A program made the position numbers and the translations under genes. A stretch of DNA of 64,000 nucleotides from Hymenolepis diminuta (Eukaryota; Platyhelminthes; Cestoda; Cyclophyllidea; Hymenolepididae), in NCBI GenBank assembly GCA_900708905.1, contig CAADRB010000004.1, forward strand, positions 4,405,873 to 4,469,872. Direction: 5' to 3'. Below the pieces are notes generated by a model that had not been told where the DNA came from, ran no database searches, and was given only the letters and a program-made list of their open reading frames with translations. Each line of letters opens with the position of its first letter. Within the stretch, counting starts at the first letter, position 1. Positions 1-13,700 of this stretch are shown one piece after another.

Positions 1-80
1 AGTATCCTTGTTATTGTTTTCTCTTATGAAGGAGTTATATCTAATTTCTTTCTTAAATGTATGTCTTTTATGTTTTGTAG

Positions 81-3000
81 GTGCCCACAGGTTTGCCTCG
101 TAACATAGAATCGGCTTTGCAACGATATGCCAGCGTGATTGGAAAGACACCGGCTCTCACCTGTCTCGAACCATCTGGTCGGTCAACTCAAGTAGTCTCC
201 TATGCTAAATTACTTCAAGTACGATTCCAGTTTTTCAGTTAAATCATTATTACGATCAAATCCCCTAGCTAACCCTGGCGAGTCGTTTTTCTTTTACGAT
301 GACAGTAAATTTGTTTCTTCAAATGGGTCAACTACACTTAATCATATGTACATTTGGGGAGGGGATCTGACTTAGAAATCTCTAGCGTAAGCTATGAAAA
401 CTAGCTAACCTATCACCATTTCCAGCATGGTCAAAGAGACACAGACAATTTCAAAATATTTTGTGAATGAGAGAAAGGTCCTATTAAGCCGAAAGGTAAC
501 GAAGTAGTAGTGTAAAAGTCAGAGGTGTGGGCGTTAGATAACGCACGAAAATTGATGTGCACACAAAGAACTCAAATTAGATTATTCGGTAAGCGAATTG
601 ATATAGCAGTTAAATTAGTGTGTGCCGGTGGTGTATCGGTCAACGTGTTCGCCTACAAAATGAAAGGTCACGAATTCGATGCCCATAGGTGCACTCTCAG
701 TAAGTGAAATAGCCAGCCGCACCGATCAAGTTTGACTAATAAGGTGTACGACTGAATTCAAGTTTCTCACCAGCGAGGCCCATGATGCTACTTCTCTACC
801 CAAGATGTGTGTTGAAAAATGCTATCCTAAATTGACCTTGGAAGCTAATAACAATTGTCAAATGTTACAAGATCGACGCTCATCAGGCCACCTCCACTGA
901 TGTGGATGACCAACAGCACTGGGTAACAAGAAGAGTGGTGGAATGTAAATGATTCATAGGAGCGGCTCTATAATATCTCCTATCTACCCAAGTCAAGTTC
1001 ATTGTTGCTAATCTCCAACTCAATTATTACTATTATCCTTTTGTAGCCAAGATTCCCGATTTCCAAAAAAGCAGTTTTGAGTTTGTTTTGGTTTTTTATA
1101 ATTAAGCCAGAGAGCTATTTGTCGATTTTTTTCAGAAATGCTTTTTGCATACTTAGTGAATAAATTCTCCGGGATTGAATGAAATGTTCTAGACTAAATA
1201 AGTTATATGGTTTAACAGATTTGGTATTTTGTTTTTCCCTAAAAACACGTATGGCATGGGTATGGCCTAAGCATGATTCAAATAAAACATAAGCTCAGCT
1301 GACGAAGATGTCTTAAGCGCAAACAAACAACTACATTCAAATTCGTTGCTCAGTATAAATGAAATCCCATGCTTGACCAAAGTCCAACCGTCATTTTTCG
1401 TTTGCTGCTGTAGCGTTCCAACCGGATAGCCTTTCTGCTATTGAACAAGCTTGGTCATAGAGGTGGTCAGAGTCTGAAACCACGCGATCGGGTGGCTCTG
1501 GTATACACCTCCAACGATCCCATCTCATTCCTCATTGCCTTCTACGGCTGCCTTCTTGCCTCTGTCATCCCCATCGCCATTGAAGTCCCATCCACTAAAA
1601 AGGCAAGTATCTTGTAATTCTTTGTTTATTCTTTTTAAACGATTTTCAGTTCGGATATTGTATTCTTTAATATCAATTTGTTTAGAGCTTTCAGGACCTC
1701 AAAAGGGTTCGTTGTTGTTGTTTTCAGTTGGTCTTCTGACTATGGTTTTAGTTTAGTTTTTATGTCTGCCTTTTTATTCCCTACATAGGCTTAAATGCTA
1801 ATCTAATTTGATCGTAAGCTGTTAAACATGCCATAATAATAATCGGCTAGCTTTGACAATCTCTTTCGTTAGTGGCTCTTTGTATTTTGTGCTGTTTCAT
1901 ATTTCAATATTCGTTTATTTGATTGTTTCATTTCCTTCATTTCTTATTAATGAAAGTGTTAGCTTTTCTCCGAATTCATAAAAAAACAAGCTTTAAATTT
2001 AATATCTATTAGACTTAATGAATTCAGTATTTTGTGCTTCTGTGGTTTTGTTTTGAACGTGTTTTATTAATACCCCTAATTCCAGTCATATTTTAATGAC
2101 CTTTTTGAACTATTTCTGGAAGCTCCCGTAACCACTTTGGTTCTAGAGGCCAGAAGAAGGCAGAAAACTTGAAACCTGCTTCTCTTTATTAAAAAACACA
2201 ATCACTTATATATAGCTTTTGAACATGGAATTCATTGGTCGATTAGCTAGCAAATGAGGCAACTGTGGCGAAATTGCAGTCCCGGAACGAGGGTGGAAAC
2301 TCGACAATTGATTATTCAGGTCACGAAGGATGATGCCTGTGAATTTAGTTCATGTACATCGAAAGTATTCCATTTGGCTTCCACCTAATTATGCTGCTGG
2401 AAAAACCTACCTAGTTATTCTCGGACTAATTGCTGTTATTTCATTCCTTAATACGTACGCATTAACCAACGTACGTAGATTGATTAGATGTTAAGTGTGC
2501 TTTCTGTTAAGTCTCAAACGTGAAATATATACATCGCCCTCGGGGAAAACTAAAGCATGTTTTACAAACAATTATTTACGCCTCAGAAATTTCAGGGAAA
2601 GCGAACTGAATAAATTCTCCACTTACATATAAATGACATCGATATTCGCCATTTTATTTTCTTTCTATTTTCGACGATGTGGTTGTAAATAATTTAATGT
2701 GTGAAATCGTTTTTTATCTTCCGCCAGCAGGCCAAAAGTAGATTTGATATCTTTTGTCGAGTTCATTATCTGTAGTATAGTGATTAGATCTGTCTGTGCC
2801 AAATGTTCCTCGGTTCATTAATGCGAAGTCGATTAATGAAAAGGCCTACTTGAAAATGTCCCTTTTTAGGATTCGCATTGAATGAACCTTTAGTCTATAT
2901 CGAACCATTCAACAGTTGATGGAACGCATAAACTAGCCGGGGTACGATTTCTTATTATTTCGATTTATTATCTCAACTTAAACTTCCCATAATTTAATAA

Positions 3001-6000
3001 AAAAATGATATACATTTTAAACGCCAATTTATCAAGAAGCCAGTTTAGGAGGCTTCTAGCCATTTATTGTGGAGATTGTATGGAAAGACGCGTTGTAATT
3101 GCCACCAACGTGCGTGTCCACTTATTTTCCCCTTTTCGACCGCTCTTCTCTTATGTGCCGCCAGGCCATTGGTTAGCTTCTTTTCCCCCATCACACTCTA
3201 TTCGCTCCCTTAAGGGATAACAAAAGATTGGACTAACAGGTCTTTCCTCTTTTTTCCGTTTCGTCTTAACCATACCCTGAAGCTATCAGCTGATATATTG
3301 TGTTATGTCCAATAAAAAATATCAAGCGACTGATTGTAAAGGCCAAGACGCATGGCACTTTTATTGTTGTCCAGCGAAGAAGATTGAATATTTTAAAAAT
3401 ACTTCATTTGAAATGTTTACATAAATGGACGTCGATTAGGATTTTTAGTGGTCTAGTTTGAAAGATGAATTTATGTCATAGAGAAATGAGTTGAGAGGTT
3501 AAACATAACCTCATATTTCCTTCCGTTAACTTGCAAGTCAAAATTAGTTGCATTGTTCTTCGAGAGAGTTGCATTATAATTTTGCGTACATTAATGAGGT
3601 TACTGATCGTTCCATAAACAGCTAATGGGTGACTACTTATCAAATAAATGCTAGTTACCTTTAAGAAATGATTACACACTGTTTTTGAGTTTCCTAAAAA
3701 TTTTATTGAATGTAATTTAATAGCAACGTCATCTTGATGGTCATTTTCAGACTAATTAGTAATTATTAAGTCCAGATATTTTCTGCGGTAATAAGAAAAT
3801 TACAGTTTTTATTTAGAGTATACAGGGAGCAATAAAGTAGTCCAATTAGGAATAATGTAACTAAAGAAGTCAGGCTATTATTTAATTTCGATGAATTAGT
3901 CTCTAGATACCTAAAAGTAGCCACTTGATATTCGTTATTTGGATCTCACTGAGATACTTATCCAATTCATTTCAATAAATAGACGTTAGCAATTAGCTTG
4001 CCAGCTCGTGTAATTTTATCTGAGTTAATTTTCAAATTTTATACGTTATAAAACTTAACCTGTAAGACTTGTAGAAAAATCAAATCGGTATTTCGAATTT
4101 CCTCTATATTTTCACGGTAATACCATTTTGCTATTATATGATGTATCAAAAAATTATTTCTCTTATCTTTAACATTTGTATGCATTTTTCGATTCCAATG
4201 TATTCAAGGATGTGTTCATCGCTTCTTGAATATTCTCTGTTCAGTGGAGCCTTCGTCCTTTTAATTTATTTTTCCCTCGGGGATTTCGATAATAGAAGAT
4301 TTAAGTGTGTTTTATTGAAATATTTTCGAGATTATTGACAACTAACACTTTTATTCGTTATAGGACAGCTCATGTCAGAACATGGGTTTCCTGTTGAGCA
4401 GTTTAGATGCCCGTGTGGTTCTTACCAACGATCAGGTCTACAAATCTCTGGCTCGCACTCCCTCAGGGGATATTGCTCCCCTCCCCGGTTGGCCACAACA
4501 ACTTATCTGGATCAATACCGACCACCATGGTGGTGGGGGTGCTGGAAAGAAGGTTCCCAAGGACTGGACACTCCCTGAACGTCTTCCTCCTGAAGAGACT
4601 ATATACATTGAGGCATGTCTCTTTTCTATTGAAGTTAGTGAGAGAGTTCTAGGTTAGGACAGATAAATCAATGTAGATTGGGTAGAACTAGTTATGTTAT
4701 AGTCCTTCCAATTTCTGCAAGCTGAACTATCAGAAGATAGGAAGAAGATGGAGAGTAAATAACTGGAAGAGAACAAAAGGAGATTGTGAGTAAGTCGGAA
4801 AATAAATATTGAAACTCGGGAGAATATGGATAAACTGTATTAATGCTCGGAACCGTATGAAGGAGGCAGTACACTGGTAAAAATCCTTAAACAACTTACG
4901 AAAATAGCTCACTTTAGTCATTTTCAATTGTTTCGATCAAAAGAAAAAAATCAAACACTATTTGATTTTTTCTGAACAAGTCACCGCTTAAGCATCACTG
5001 GTAAAAGATTGCGGGGCCCTATTAGGCTAACTTATTTCAAGTTCAATCTAAAGGTCGATTTTATTACTTAAATATTTGTATTTGGAGAAAGCAAGTCTCC
5101 CGCAGCTTGAAAAAGTCGTTGACTGCATAACTGCACACGAACTTAGTCATCCTTACTAAAACTGGAGATTTCAAGCGGGAGCTCCTTGTGTTCGTAATGA
5201 TTTCTTTCGTACCTTTTCAAATCACTATCAGAATGCTAACATCCTCCTTGTGCCTCATTGATCTATGACTTGACCTTTTCTTGTATAGTATACATACGCG
5301 AAGGACGGAAGCGTTCGGGGTGTAATGGTTAGCCGAAAGGCTGTTCTAGCGCATTGTCGAGCTCTAACAGCAGCCTGTCACTATTCGGAGGGTGATGTAA
5401 TGGTTTGTGTTGTTGATTGCCGTCGAGAAGCTGGTCTCTGGCATGCTGCTCTCGCTGTGAGTCCCTTCATTTTAATCCTGTTATTTCTTTCGGATTACTT
5501 GATTTATCATCGCGCTCTTCGTCTTACCACAGAGCGTGTTCAACGGAATGCATGTTGTCTTCGTGCCATTCAATGTCCTCCAAATGGATCCGGGCTCGTG
5601 GATTCGCATGGTCACCAAATATCGCGGTAAAGTCCATTTCATTTAAAACTGACTGCCTTTTCTCAATACTTTCTCCCATCAATTCTTGCTTCTTCTAGCC
5701 TCTGTTGCAATTGTAAAGAGTCGAGATCTGCACTGGGCACTGCTGGCAGAAAGAGATCATCCCTATGTCAATCTCTCTTCTCTCCGTGCTCTTCTTGTCA
5801 CTGATGGACATAATCCCTGTAAGTTATCTGTTTAAATTGCTCTATATTATAAAGTTTATTTTTTCTTAGTTGCGACTTCATTCTTAAGCCTCTTGATATT
5901 TTTCTTCATTGAAAACTAATCTAAAAGCTACCTTAGATTACGATGGCTATGTATATAAGAGTGTGGGTTTTTAATACTCCTAGGTACGAACCGTAAATTG

Positions 6001-7781
6001 CAGTGTAATCTTAAGTTCATGTGAAGATGTTGTGTGAAAGTGATAGTAAACTCCGAAGACTCGAACCGTTTCACTGATGGTTAGTTTCTATTGCTCTATT
6101 CTCAGCGACAACGTAGATCATGCTACATACTGACCTTTATTTGAGGTCAGGGCGAGACTGAGGTTATACGTTTCGATCGCAGTCAACCAGTTGTATTCTG
6201 AATTAAAAAAATGTTAGTTTAACTTACAAATAGCATAGATTACCAAATTGATGTTTGACAGGAGCAAGCCTAGGAATAAGTGGTACTTATTTTGAACAGT
6301 AGGTATAAGAGGGAGGAGTAACATGGGCCTATAGCAATTAGGTGTGGCATTCAGATCAGCCCTTAGATGATGAGTAAACTGTAGTGAGATGTGCTATGTC
6401 AACAATTTTACTAGTCTTGTCTATCTACTTTTAGTTATAAAAAGATACAAATAAATCTAGGTGGCATTGCCAACCGCGGAATCAAATTAAACAGTTAACA
6501 AGCCTCTAATATTGTTATCATTAAATACCACATAAACCGGAAAGTCAACTGATGAAGATAAAACATTTGGATATTACAAAATGAAATTTTCCATTTTGAG
6601 AACATTGATAATTCAGTGCTCTCAAAATCGAATAAAAAAATAGATTGTTGATATCCTGACTTCATTATCTGCATATTATTCTATTCCCACCCCCCTGTTT
6701 CTTACCTTTTTGCACTCGTGTGCTTTTCCCCTTACTCAAATTCTTATCCATGCTTAAATCTTTTATAAGTTTCGCTGTGCTATGGGTAATAATGATCCAT
6801 CTTCGAAAACTCTAAATTAACGGAACTCTCTAAATCTATCCTAAAATGGTTACGAGTGGCTGGTCGCTCGGAAGTAGACTACATTTTATTTCACTTTTAT
6901 TGAGCCGGCTAAATTTAGATTCAAACACGTCATGTCTGGTTGCTTCAATACGCATAGTGGTGTTTATTCCTCCCAACTCAAATGAACCATTTCTTGCAAA
7001 CAGGGTCTCTCAATTCCTGCGATCTCTTTGCGGTTAAGTTCAAGCCCCGTGGTTTCAATCCCAATGCAATTTGTCCCATTGCGGGCAGTTCAGAGACTCT
7101 GACCCTCTCCCTTCGACGTCCCGTTCCTCCAAGTAGTGCTACCAATGCAGCCAGTGGTGCTGGTGGTCTGTTTAGTCTCCATTCAAATGGCGCGCTAAAC
7201 AGAGGCATGCTTATGCCCAACAACGCTAGCCCACAACATACCCTCATGGGTGGGAATGCTTGTGCCCCCCAACCTGCATCAGCTGCTCGTGGAATTATTT
7301 CAATTCATGCCCTCAGTTATGGAGTTATTCGAGTAGATTCAGAAGATTCTTTCACTTCCCTTACACTGCAGGATTGTGGTCAAGTTCTACCTGGAGGTTG
7401 GTTTATCATATATCATTCATAACATCTCTCAAATGTACTCATTTTAAACGGCCTCATTTCTCTTCTCTTTTAGCTGCAATGGTTGTTGTGAGCTTGGGTC
7501 CGAAACCCACCATTTGCAAAACAGATGAAATAGGAGAGTTGTGTATATCAGCAGACTATGTGGGAACTGGATACTGGGGTCTACGAGGTCAGACTGGATC
7601 GCACTTCTGCCTCCAGCCCATCCATGATGACGGACGACTTGTAGTCGTGAATTTAAATAGTTCGACGGCAGCTGTGCCTGCAAGTGCTGGAGCTCTCCAC
7701 GTACCTGTTGCTAATGCGGGCATGACAACATCAAAGTTCGTTCGATCGGGTCTTATTGGATTTCCTGGACCTGTCTCCTCC
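81..7781 (+). CDS. DIP2: DIP2 exons 1-8: first adenylate-forming domain, N-terminal lobe
   Basis: Exons (phase-consistent): 81-218, 1414-1602, 4364-4612, 5289-5456, 5533-5626, 5699-5818, 7004-7396, 7474-7781. They encode residues 1-553 of the visible part. Recognisable DIP2 blocks include VALVYTSNDPISFLIAFYGC (exon 2), the degenerate adenylation loop YAKDGSVRGVMVS (exon 4), AGLWHAALA (exon 4), VKSRDLHWALLAERD (exon 6), SYGVIRVDSED (exon 7), CKTDEIGELCISA (exon 8) and RSGLIGFPG (exon 8), where acyl-CoA synthetases would have an RTGD motif. Residues 360-416 form a long Ala/Ser/Gly/Asn-rich loop replacing a short proline-rich stretch of other animals. Introns after exons 4, 5 and 7 are only 72-77 bases. 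Confidence 0.93.
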
Positions 7782-10700
7782 GTAAGTCCCCACCTCTATT
7801 TAAGATGTTTACTTCGTGGACTGAGTGGGACGTATGATTTGTGTTATTTTTTTGACTGGAACTGAAGTTAGTTAGTTCCCAAGGCATTGAGAGATCTCTA
7901 TATTTTAGCGAACATAAGTATTTGTATTAGAACTTAAATAATTATAGCTCCTAATGTATGCGACTTTTCAATGATCTCTTATAATCATAACGAATTTCTC
8001 TTCTTCGTTAACTGTGTTCTACGTAGGTGTAGGTCTAGTTATTTCTTTCAATTTGATGTTATTATCTTCTCATTGAAACTGAATTATTTTATTCTTCCTG
8101 AATACTGTGAATACTCATTATCAGAAAATAATCTAGTGCTTCCTTTTTTTCTTGAACTTAAAGTAGTATAAACTTTAGCCTACAAGATTTACGTATGCTT
8201 GATTGGCATCAAAGATTCAAAGTTCACTCATCAATGGGCAACATTGATCTTCAATGCATATTGAAAATTTTGAACATCGATTACATTAGGTGGTAAGAAT
8301 GTCCTTGATTATTTTAATAAAATTATTTCTACTAGAAAAAGTTAGATCGAAGAGGATAGGAGAGAGAATAACTTTATTTTATCTGAACCCTGGATTCATC
8401 AGGTTACCGTCTGGTTGTTGTTAGATTTTCATCAAAATAAGAAATAAATTTCTGATTAGAACTTTGAACCCAAGTTTCTGTGAATGGTTGTTTGTTTGAT
8501 ACTCCATGTCTTAATTAATTGATTGTCCAATGGATTGAATTGAACATGGCCGTGAACTAAAGCGCCACCTAGTTAATTATTGTTTACTTCTGAGTATCCA
8601 TGAATACTTATCAATGCCTCTGATTGATTTCTCATTCAAATAAGTCCAAATTTGCGTCTACCCAAATTTGTAGATTCTAGATCGTTAGAGATTAAAGCGA
8701 CAATGATGATTAAAATCACCGAAATAAAGTGTACATTAATGGAAAATTTTGCACTATTATTTTTGTGATAACAATAACAAGATAATATTTAAATTATTAA
8801 TCTTATTGCGGAGTCGTAATTTATCAAATAAGAAGAACATACGCAAGTCATGAAAATATATGCTATTTAGGTTCTTCGAGTTCCTAGCCTTTAGTGTGGG
8901 ATTTTTCCTGTGGATACGTAAACAAATCTGTATATATGTCATTGTTGCAATGACCAAAAACGGAGGAAGTGTGCGTTGCGCACCGACAGCGACACGTATA
9001 AAATTGGTCAAAAAATGATGACATAAAATTAATATAACAGCTGTTTCAATCGATCGTAGCGATCGCTTCCCTCCCTTTCTTCCATGTACCATTTGCCTTA
9101 TCTCTCCCTCTCTATGCGTCTATTTTTCTGGCCTCAAGTTAACGTTTGGGTGACTAATATCACTATTCCCCGTGTCTGGATCCCTTTGTCAAGTCAATTC
9201 AGAAAAGAGTTTGCTAGTACGATAGAAGGACGAAATTTGAAACAATGGTATCTATTCTAGCTCTTGAAAGGTGATTGGATGATAATTTTGCCTATTGTTC
9301 AATGAAGTAAAAATCCGTTATGGTAGAATCCTTCCATATACTTATTTAACCTTAGGATCAACTTGGTTGAGATCGACAGAATAATTATTTGTCTGTCTTC
9401 AGGAAACTGTAATAAATATGACCACTGGCATTCTTCGAAGCTTAATCGGAAGGAATAGGTCGAATTTCCAATGTACAGAAATTTTGAAGGGACTATTAGA
9501 AAAATGTGGTTTATCTTTTTTTTAGGATTATTAAGGAATATGGAGACTGCTAACTATTAATAAAGATGTATTTCACTGTCTCAGACATGTTAAGTATGCA
9601 ATTAACTGAAACAGTAGACGACCAATTGTTATTCCCGTTTCTAACTCTATTTTCTGACGACGAATAGAAATTTTATACTCCCTAGTCAACTTTGCGCTTC
9701 TATTTTATCTTCTACTTACGTTGACTTTTTAATTAATTATATTACAAGCTTCTCGGGCCAGAGAATGTTTTTCTTTTACGAACATGTGGTTTATTCTTAA
9801 ATTATTGTTCGTAATTCGTAACTTTCTTATCATTTCCTGGCGTTAATTGAAAAAGGTCCTAACATTTTGCATCAGTTTTAATGACTAATAAAATTTTACG
9901 TTTTGTTTAATTTTAATTTCGAAAATGTCATTGTTTCTTTCTGAATTTTACAAGTGAGTCGTAAGAAGAATGTGATTCTGTCATAAGTTGTGATATCTGA
10001 AACAGCTTTTTATCGCCTTTACCACTATCCCCACTGAACGTATTGGCTATAATAGTTCCTTCAAACCCAATTTTATGAGGAATTCGAGACTTAGTGATTA
10101 ATGTGATGGAAGTGATCACTTCACTAATTATAAAAAACGAGATTACATAGATAAATAGGGAATGGGAATGTTTGTTAATGAATGATTGAGAAAGCCCTGA
10201 CCAATTGCGACGGTGATATCTTTAATCTAGTTGGTGATTATAGCATTGACTCTGAGTCATTTGTGCACCAGCCATATTCCCATCAGCTTTGATGACCTAA
10301 TTATACACTATAAAAACTATATATTCTTAGATTGGCCAGACTACGATTTGTTCTGTCCTGTCAATTTCAGAGTCGAAGGAAGCGCCCAATCTTCTCAATT
10401 ATTTGCTTTTTGAAAGAGTTGCGTTATTAAAAGAACAACATTTTAAACTGAATTCCTAGTTTTTTTCCTCTCCAGGGCGGCCTCATCTTTATTTGCGGTT
10501 CAATAGACGGCGTTCTGTCCGTAGCGGGAAGGCGACACAATGCCAATGATATTATCGCGACTGTGATTGCCGTTCAGCCAACAAAGATCGTATATCGTGG
10601 CCGGTAAGAGTCTTCTTTTTTCTTTATTCGCTTTCAATTAATCGCTCGAATGATGATTCAAACGCTATTTATTTCTGTAAGAGTTTTGAGCCTCATATAT

Positions 10701-13700
10701 AAAGCATATCGTTTTCTAGATTGCAGTTTGATAAAATTTACTATAAAATACTAGAATTACGAGAAAATTTGGATTAGGGGTAATCCTGACGTGATTGACA
10801 AGCTGACCTTTGAATGTAACCCATTTCATGACGTCAACTCAGATCTTGGTTAAAAAATTGCGAAGATGCCGGAGAAGTGGTTTAATATTTTGTTTGGTAT
10901 CCAACCTTCACATTTTATCTGTTCGGCCGCGAGTTGAAATATAATACAGACCCAATAATTGTTGCAAAGTAGGTACCAGCCCTTACCACGGTCAATTTTC
11001 TTGACACTTGAATGCTCTTTAAATTTATTTTTGAAAACTTCGAAATTACTTAATCTGCTATCAAAGTAGTTTGTAAATGTTGAGTGCATTCAAAATATAC
11101 TATCTCCTTTTCAACCCAAGAATATCTTAAGGGCAAAGAGACACCAATAGCACCTGGTGCTCTTGTGAAGTCTTTATTTCGGGTTTGAGGTCGTTATATT
11201 TAATTATCTTCTTCCACTGGTTGATACGGGCATTTAATGGTCGACTTCAATTAGATGAACGTGGTAATGTGCTTAGTATCATTTAGCACTGCTATATTCA
11301 ATTGATCGGCAATGTGTTTTTTGGACGTCATCCCTTTGTGCTATTTTGTTGACTGTTGTCTATTATTCTCATCGATGTAGTAAAGTCGCCTTTTTGACAA
11401 GTGGAGTCTGGGACAAGTTCCAAATTATTTCCCATGTCATTTGAAATATACTTTGCGCGCCTCCTTATTTGTAAAATTTCCGTGTTTTCTACTACCGGCA
11501 TTTGTCATTTCAGTTATTTTGCAGTTTTTTCAGAATACTTATATTTTCAATATCTATTCACTTATTTAACAAAATTAAACTTTGAATAAAGGGCAGAAGT
11601 CATATTATGTTGCATCCTACCACTTTCACTTATTATACAACGGTAATGTATGTTAGATATTAGCTATAGAAGTGCATCCTGCAAATTTTATGACAAGTAA
11701 AGTTATTAAATTACAAATAGCCTGCAATTTAACCTACTTTGCCTTGTTATAAATAGAAACTCAAACCATTTACTCTGTTATCATAGTTCAGTAGCGCCCT
11801 TATGCAAAATCAGAGGTCATGGATTCAATGCCTATCGTTGCACACCCAGTGAATAAAATGGCCAGCCGCACTAAGTTTGGCTAATAAAGGGACCGGTAGA
11901 ATTCGAGCTTCTCACCAGGGAGCCTAGATGATGCCACCCCTAACCCAAGATGGGCGTTGGGAAACGCTTTCCTAAATGGATTTGGGAATTATTATAATTG
12001 TTATCATGATTTTGTATTAACTAAAGGATTAGTCCAAATTTGTTATTTCGAATAACAACCTAAAAATACTGCCCTTCTGTCGCGCTGCTTAATTGTTGGT
12101 GTGATTAGAATTCTGAATTCGTGCTGCTATTCATTGCTTTTAACCCGAAATACCTCTATCTTGCTATAGTAAACAGTTCCATCAAATGTAACCTCAAACA
12201 CTATTCACTGAAAACAACCGCGACTGAATCTCATCTAGGTTTGATTTCATCGTCGGTGAAAGCCATTTATAACACTCATCCTCTTTGATTATGTATGATT
12301 CGACCTATAACTCCTTATTCTTTGTCATCGGTTTAGAATCGCCGTTTTCTCCATCGAAATGCTGAAAGATGAGAGAATTGTGGTGATTGCCGAACTGCGT
12401 CACGGATTTTCGGAGGAAGCAGCCTTCTCGTGGATGTCCCAGGTCCTTCAAGCGGTTGACAGCATTCATCAAGTCAGCGTCTACGCTCTCGCTTTGGTCC
12501 CACAAAATCACCTACCTCGGGTATGTGTTTGAATGCATATGTTGTTTCTGTATTTCTTCTGACTAATCAGTGATTCACTATTTGGTTTGAATATTTTTTA
12601 TATTTACCCTTCTTCTGGAGTATACTCTTTTATTGTGTTGCTTCAATTGGTTCTATTATTTGGTACAAGCGAAGATTAACCGATCTTTTTTCAATAGCTG
12701 ACCTCCATTATCTCATATTCAGATTCTAAATTGTTAATTTTCNNNNNNNNNNNNNNNNNNNNNNNNNNNNNNNNNNNNNNNNNNNNNNNNNNGTCATCTC
12801 ATTTTTCTCATCAAAAATTAAGGAATGTATCAGTATTATCCAAGACAGTGCAAAGATTAGATATGTCATTGAAAAGCACCTGCGTATCGGGCTTAGTAAA
12901 ATAATCTGAAAAGAAATGAGGGTGTAGAGAATAAAATCCTCTAACCAAAATGTTATATGTGGATTCATCTGATCATCCACTTTTCATGGGTACATGTCGT
13001 AATGTTCAGAATTTGTCCCCAAGATTCGGAAGTAAGGTCATCTCCGCAACCAGTTTTTTAAAGGATCGCATATGTATGAATATTTGTTGAGTTCTGTCAC
13101 TCATGTGTAATCCCTTCGCCGTGATTTTCGAAGCTCAGGATTACTTATATCGATTCTAAAAACAATTGAAAAATCGGATTAATAATGTGTTGTGTTGAAT
13201 TCGTATTTAATACATTACAAAAAAGCATGTATTCTTAACTGTCTTGATGCTCGCAATGGTCGGTATGCATCCGATTTTTCCCCTATGCGCAAATTGTGTT
13301 CCGTACTCTCGAAAACTTTTTCTGTTTCGGTCGTGCATTTACATATTGTATTAGATGCGCATATTTCCTTCATAGTTTTTCTTCCACTTATTTTCTCCTG
13401 CATCTGTACATTTCTTCATCATAAAAGGAGATCGGCATGTAGTAATTTCTATGGAAGTGGTATTTGAATTAGTGTTATATATGATCTTTGCAGAAATACG
13501 AGTTTAGGCAATCCAATGTTTGTATGACTAATTTGTTGTTTACGATTACCCATTTTACATCCCTTGTTAGAAATATGTGCCACATATCTTTTCGATAAAT
13601 CGCTCCAACAACGTATTGTTTACATTAGATTTGAAATCATTAAATTATGAATATTAATTGGGATTATTTTCGTATACGATCATATACGGATTTTTAGAAA

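Noticed and set aside
610..700. Functional tRNA genes at the tRNA-like heads
   Set aside because: The sequences have promoter-box resemblance but no complete cloverleaf, and they continue into a shared non-tRNA body, as in SINEs.
4372..4578. Open frame overlapping DIP2 exon 3 in another frame
   Set aside because: The conserved DIP2 peptide is in the neighbouring frame (4364-4612); this one has no family similarity.
6978..7247. Antisense open frame across DIP2 exon 7
   Set aside because: It mirrors a GC-richer coding exon; the plus strand carries the conserved protein.
8757..9092. Antisense 111-codon open frame in DIP2 intron 8
   Set aside because: No recognisable domain, no supporting splice context, AT-rich composition; likely chance.
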